This document shows positions 6,111-8,167 of a stretch of DNA of 8,167 nt, in pieces. Where the stretch lies: assembly GCA_003562605.1 (NCBI GenBank), contig PWUG01000019.1, forward strand, positions 1-8,167, in the 5' to 3' direction. The notes under the pieces were generated by a model. That model saw nothing but the letters and a program-made list of their open reading frames with translations. It was not told where the DNA came from and made no database searches. A program made the translations under genes and the position numbers. The DNA is from Syntrophomonadaceae bacterium. GTDB lineage: Bacteria > Bacillota_D > Dethiobacteria > DTU022. Numbering within the stretch: the stretch's first letter is position 1; every line of letters starts with the position of its first letter.

Positions 6111-7061
6111 ATGAATTTAAACGTTAGGGTAATTGGAACTGTATTTATCGACTGCAAAGGGTTTTCCCACCATAAATACTATCCGGACGGGAGAAATTTA
6201 GGGGATATCGAGTTTGTTCATGGCGGCGTTGGCCGAAATGTAGCTGAAAACCTGGCCAAACTCGATTTGCCCTTAACCCTGGTTTCAACGGTTGATAAAA
6301 CTGCGCTGGGGAATGAGGTTATTGATCGTTTAAAACAGAGAAATGTAGATACATCTTTAATCTTAAAGACTGAAAAAGATGGCATGGGTATGTGGCTGGC
6401 CCTGATCAATGAATGCGGTGATCTGGTCGGCTCCATTTCAAAAATGCCTGATTTAAACTTGCTTGAAAAACTGATTAACGAAAGAGGTGAAGAGATTGTA
6501 GAAAAATCATCGCACATAATTTTGGAGCTCGATTTAAACGAAAAAATTACAGGCGATGTTCTGAACCTATGTAATAAAATGAATAAACCGGTCTACGGTA
6601 TTCCGGGTAATCTTGATATAGTTATGAAGAACCTCGATATCCTGCCCAGACTGGAATGCTTTATCTGTAACGATTTTGAAGCGGGAAATATTATCGACAA
6701 AGATTTGACCGGTTTAGATGTAAACCCTACAATAGAAATTCTTAAAGATAATTTATTTGTTGAAGGAAAAAGATCGCGCTATACTATTGTGACACTGGGC
6801 AGCCAGGGTTCAATCTATCATGACGCAGGCAATAACTTAGTTGACCATAGGCCTGCTATACCGACACAAGTTGTAGATACAAGCGGTGCGGGCGACGCAT
6901 TTTTTTCCGGTACTGTGATGGGTCTGATTAAAGATTTGCCGATTGATAAGGCAGTAGATTGCGGAACGAAGATAGCCTCATGGACTATCAGCTCCAGTGA
7001 AAGCATCTGTCTCGACCTGAAAAACAAAGCCCGCGAAAATAACTTCCATCTGATCGATTAG
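6111..7061 (+). CDS. PfkB-family carbohydrate/nucleoside kinase, pseudouridine-kinase-like
   Basis: A 316-residue ribokinase-fold kinase that phosphorylates a sugar or nucleoside with ATP. The N-terminal substrate-side signature is GGVGRNVAENLAKL (38-51). The C-terminal PfkB signature is DTSGAGDAFFSG (256-267), with Asp262 as the catalytic base, and it is fully preserved. The GGVGRN form, preceded by a DCKGFSHHKYY segment, resembles PsuK-type pseudouridine kinases more than fructokinases. No pseudouridine glycosidase gene (psuG) lies in the window, however, so the substrate is left open. AAAGGAGG at 6091-6098 precedes the ATG by 12 nt, a rather long spacing, but no better start exists. The gap from yqeC-mocA is 23 nt, so they should share a transcript. 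A purine- or nucleoside-related substrate would suit a molybdenum hydroxylase cluster, but this is inference. Confidence 0.9.
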   Translation: MNLNVRVIGTVFIDCKGFSHHKYYPDGRNLGDIEFVHGGVGRNVAENLAKLDLPLTLVSTVDKTALGNEVIDRLKQRNVDTSLILKTEKDGMGMWLALINECGDLVGSISKMPDLNLLEKLINERGEEIVEKSSHIILELDLNEKITGDVLNLCNKMNKPVYGIPGNLDIVMKNLDILPRLECFICNDFEAGNIIDKDLTGLDVNPTIEILKDNLFVEGKRSRYTIVTLGSQGSIYHDAGNNLVDHRPAIPTQVVDTSGAGDAFFSGTVMGLIKDLPIDKAVDCGTKIASWTISSSESICLDLKNKARENNFHLID

Positions 7062-7078
7062 ACAAATGATACAATACA

Positions 7079-7094
7079 CCTGATTCGAATCTGG
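7079..7094. repeat. Short imperfect palindrome in the convergent gap after the kinase gene
   Basis: A perfect 10-base palindrome, GATTCGAATC at 7082-7091, is flanked by CC-T and T-GG, giving a 16-base inverted repeat with one mismatch. It lies between the convergent kinase and RAM-domain genes. No T-tract follows on either strand and the hairpin would be weak, so it is not called a terminator. It could be a protein-binding site or chance. Confidence 0.3.
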
Positions 7095-7104
7095 AACACT
7101 CTGA

Positions 7105-7341
7105 TTAAATAGACCAAGTGACGCGTGTATCACTTTTAACAGTCACAGCGATTTTACGTATGGCTAAAATGATCTTTTCGAGCTCATCCATATTTTTCGC
7201 TTCAACAAAGGCGATGATATCATCTGGCCCCGTTACAGCATGAGCCTGTTTAACGCCCTCAATATTACGAACAGCTCTTACTGTTTCAGAAGGGGTTTTC
7301 CCCGCGCAACTGATAAATATATAAGCCGAGGTCATGTCCAT
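7105..7341 (-). CDS. Stand-alone Lrp/AsnC ligand-binding (RAM) domain protein
   Basis: A 78-residue protein with only the RAM (regulation of amino acid metabolism) domain of Lrp/AsnC regulators and no helix-turn-helix, so it is not expected to bind DNA by itself. The domain spans almost the whole chain: a first beta strand SAYIFISCA (5-13), a helix with the ETVRAVRNIEGV turn (19-30), the hallmark TGPDDIIAFVEA (37-48) and a closing strand VTVKSDTRVTW (66-76). Such proteins form oligomers that bind amino acids or other small effectors and may partner with full-length Lrp proteins. An AAAGGA sequence lies 3 nt before the first ATG and 9 nt before a second ATG two codons on (7335), so the real start may be the latter (76 residues). 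The gene has its own promoter and is convergent with the kinase gene. The target pathway is unknown. Confidence 0.88.
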   Translation of the reverse strand: MDMTSAYIFISCAGKTPSETVRAVRNIEGVKQAHAVTGPDDIIAFVEAKNMDELEKIILAIRKIAVTVKSDTRVTWSI

Positions 7342-7378
7342 TCTTCCTTTCTATTGTTTGGTCTAAACTTTACTAAGT

Positions 7379-7407
7379 ATTTTAACTTTTTAAACGATCA
7401 AATGCAA
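7379..7407 (-). promoter_or_regulatory. Predicted promoter of the RAM-domain gene
   Basis: On the - strand, TTGCAT (7402-7407), a 17-nt spacer and TAAAAT (7379-7384) form a plausible sigma-A promoter. It lies about 38 nt upstream of the start codon and downstream of the tRNA terminator, so the RAM gene need not be read from the tRNA transcript. The -35 box is weak (three matches). Confidence 0.42.
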
Positions 7408-7446
7408 GCAATAATGCAATTCAAAGGAATAAACGAGATGAAGTAA

Positions 7447-7490
7447 TAATAAAAGAGTAGCGGCAGGAGCCTGAAACCCCTGCCGTTACT
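7447..7490 (-). terminator. Intrinsic terminator of the tRNA Thr-Tyr-Lys operon
   Basis: A 12-bp stem (7456-7467 with 7479-7490, one G-U pair) encloses an 11-nt loop. Read on the - strand it is followed by CTTTTATTATT, a typical terminator tail, and it starts 13 nt after the encoded CCA of the tRNA-Lys gene. On the + strand the stem is followed by GCGTTTTCTT, so it might also work weakly against transcripts coming from the left. Confidence 0.8.
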
Positions 7491-7502
7491 GCGTTTTCTT
7501 GG

Positions 7503-7578
7503 TGGTGAGCCATCCAGGATTCGAACCTGGGACACCCTGATTAAAAGTCAGGTGCTCTACCAACTGAGCTAATGGCCC
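7503..7578 (-). tRNA. tRNA-Lys (anticodon TTT)
   Basis: A 76-nt tRNA with encoded CCA. The acceptor stem GGGCCAT pairs with ATGGCTC with one G-U pair. The D-arm TAGCTCAGTTGGTAGAGC, the anticodon stem CCTGA/TCAGG with loop CTTTTAA (anticodon TTT) and the T-loop GGTTCGAATCC are all intact. It is the last gene of the three-tRNA transcript, 6 nt after tRNA-Tyr. Confidence 0.97.
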
Positions 7579-7584
7579 ATTATA

Positions 7585-7670
7585 TGGTGGAGAGGACTGG
7601 ATTCGAACCAGTGAAGGCGTTGCCAGCAGATTTACAGTCTGCCCCCTTTGGCCAACTTGGGTACCTCTCC
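7585..7670 (-). tRNA. tRNA-Tyr (anticodon GTA)
   Basis: An 86-nt class II tRNA with a long variable arm and encoded CCA. The acceptor stem GGAGAGG pairs perfectly with CCTCTCC. The anticodon stem GCAGA/TCTGC carries loop CTGTAAA, giving anticodon GTA (Tyr). The T-arm ACTGGTTCGAATCCAGT is perfect. It is the middle gene of the cluster, 11 nt after tRNA-Thr. Confidence 0.97.
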
Positions 7671-7681
7671 ACGACTACAGA

Positions 7682-7756
7682 TGGAGCCGACGGTGGGACT
7701 CGAACCCGCAACCTGCTGATTACAAATCAGCTGCTCTTCCGTTGAGCTACGTCGGC
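7682..7756 (-). tRNA. tRNA-Thr (anticodon TGT)
   Basis: A 75-nt tRNA with encoded CCA and a perfect 7-bp acceptor stem GCCGACG/CGTCGGC. The anticodon stem GCTGA/TCAGC has loop TTTGTAA, giving anticodon TGT (Thr). The T-stem reads GCGGG against CCCAC, leaving one C-A mismatch at the second pair, where GTGGG would be expected. All else is normal, so it should still be functional. It is the first gene of the operon, about 24 nt after the predicted transcription start. Confidence 0.95.
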
Positions 7757-7786
7757 CGAACAATCATGGCCTTCCAAAGCATTATT

Positions 7787-7815
7787 AGTATAGCTTATTT
7801 AACAATATACGTCAA
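7787..7815 (-). promoter_or_regulatory. Strong sigma-A-like promoter of the tRNA operon
   Basis: On the - strand, TTGACG (7810-7815, five of six consensus bases), a 17-nt spacer and TATACT (7787-7792, five of six) form a near-consensus promoter. Transcription would begin near 7780, giving a leader of about 24 nt before tRNA-Thr, as expected for a stable-RNA operon. Confidence 0.8.
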
Positions 7816-7834
7816 CACAACTTCGGCAGGAATT

Positions 7835-7864
7835 TTGCATTTATCCCATGAAAAAGTTTATAAT
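7835..7864 (+). promoter_or_regulatory. Promoter of the MTA phosphorylase-family gene, divergent from the tRNA promoter
   Basis: TTGCAT at 7835-7840, an 18-nt spacer and a perfect TATAAT at 7859-7864 face right, about 46 nt before the TTG start codon. Its -35 box is only about 20 bp from the -35 box of the divergent tRNA promoter, so the two polymerases may compete for the same stretch. Confidence 0.6.
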
Positions 7865-7895
7865 GAAAGAAGCATATTCAAGGGGTATTTGATCA

Positions 7896-7903
7896 AAGGA
7901 GGA
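7896..7903 (+). promoter_or_regulatory. Ribosome binding site that sets the TTG start of the phosphorylase gene
   Basis: AAAGGAGG ends 6 nt before TTG at 7910, which opens a frame reading S-D-L-K-V-A-I-I-G-G-T-G, exactly how this enzyme family begins. No ATG or GTG in that frame lies at a suitable distance, so the TTG is taken as the start. Confidence 0.8.
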
Positions 7904-7909
7904 GACCTT

Positions 7910-8167
7910 TTGTCAGACTTGAAAGTCGCAATTATTGGAGGTACAGGAGTATATAACCAATCTCTTTTGGAAAACGAAATCGAAATTACGGTTGAGACAA
8001 AATTCGGCCGGGTTGCCATTCGGCAGGGAGTTTATCAGGGTCGCAGGGTATTTTTCCTGGCCCGCCACGGGGGGAAACACTCAGTGCCTCCTCACATGGT
8101 CAATTACAAGGCGAATATTGCTGCGCTGAAAAAATTGAATGTCGCTGCGATAATAGCCACAGCAGCC
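7910..8167 (+). CDS. Methylthioadenosine / methylthioinosine phosphorylase family (PNP/MTAP), 3' end outside window
   Basis: The first 86 residues of a purine nucleoside phosphorylase of the MTAP type, which splits 5'-methylthioadenosine (or methylthioinosine) with phosphate into a base and methylthioribose-1-phosphate. Visible motifs are the N-terminal VAIIGGTGVY (6-15), whose glycine-rich turn binds phosphate, then FLARHGGKHSVPPHMVNYKANI (residues 46-67), whose RHG and PPH-x-x-NY are family hallmarks. It ends with LKKLNVAAIIATAA leading to the usual AVGSL region beyond the edge. The start is a TTG behind a strong Shine-Dalgarno. Full-length members are about 260-290 residues, so about 180 are missing. 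Residues that separate adenine- from hypoxanthine-type substrates lie in the missing part, so the exact activity is open. It has its own promoter and is not part of the hydroxylase cluster. Confidence 0.92.
   Translation, partial: MSDLKVAIIGGTGVYNQSLLENEIEITVETKFGRVAIRQGVYQGRRVFFLARHGGKHSVPPHMVNYKANIAALKKLNVAAIIATAA

Noticed and set aside
7082..7091. GATTCGAATC as a tRNA T-loop remnant or attachment site
   Set aside because: It resembles the T-loop GGTTCGAATCC, but no acceptor or anticodon arm lies nearby and no integrase or matching repeat is in the window.
7240..7446. + strand open frame opposite the RAM-domain gene
   Set aside because: It is antisense to a clear RAM-domain protein and covers that gene's promoter region. 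No Shine-Dalgarno or recognisable domain is seen.
7935..8129. 64-residue open frame overlapping the right-end gene
   Set aside because: It lies in another frame inside the MTA phosphorylase coding region, which has family motifs, a Shine-Dalgarno and a promoter.
1..8167. CRISPR array, insertion sequence, phage genes or selenocysteine insertion element
   Set aside because: No regular direct repeats, transposase, integrase or phage genes were seen, and none of the genes contains an in-frame UGA.

Overview
The window looks like a piece of a Bacillota (Clostridia-like) chromosome. The evidence is strong AGGAGG-type ribosome binding sites, sigma-A-like promoters, one TTG start behind a perfect Shine-Dalgarno, tRNA genes that encode their own CCA ends, and a molybdenum-hydroxylase system typical of anaerobic clostridia. 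The exact taxon cannot be read from the sequence.

Left part (1-3411): a three-gene set for a xanthine dehydrogenase/aldehyde oxidase-family molybdenum hydroxylase. It comprises the FAD subunit (its 5' end lies outside the window), the two-[2Fe-2S] subunit and the large Moco subunit. All are on the + strand and tightly packed. Middle part (3487-7061, + strand): maturation and accessory genes. These are yqeB (EF2563 family), a small 10-cysteine protein of unknown function behind its own promoter, a single-chain fusion of YqeC (P-loop protein) with a MocA-like CTP:molybdopterin cytidylyltransferase, and a PfkB-family kinase with a pseudouridine-kinase-like signature. YqeB and YqeC are established genomic markers of selenium-dependent molybdenum hydroxylases, so the hydroxylase upstream is probably a selenium-requiring enzyme that uses molybdopterin cytosine dinucleotide. 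The enzyme's substrate cannot be assigned.

Right part (7105-8167): on the - strand lie a stand-alone Lrp/AsnC ligand-binding (RAM) domain protein with its own promoter and a tRNA cluster transcribed Thr(TGT)-Tyr(GTA)-Lys(TTT). The cluster starts at a near-consensus promoter and ends at a 12-bp hairpin terminator. A second, divergent promoter drives the first 86 codons of a methylthioadenosine/methylthioinosine phosphorylase-family gene that runs off the right edge.

How it fits together: the FAD, Fe-S and Moco subunits form the enzyme. YqeB and YqeC-MocA would finish or modify its cofactor. The Cys-rich protein is co-transcribed with the YqeC-MocA fusion and is the best candidate here for an undescribed part of that maturation route. 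The most interesting features are that fusion, the Cys-rich protein, and the Ala at a key active-site-loop position of the hydroxylase.
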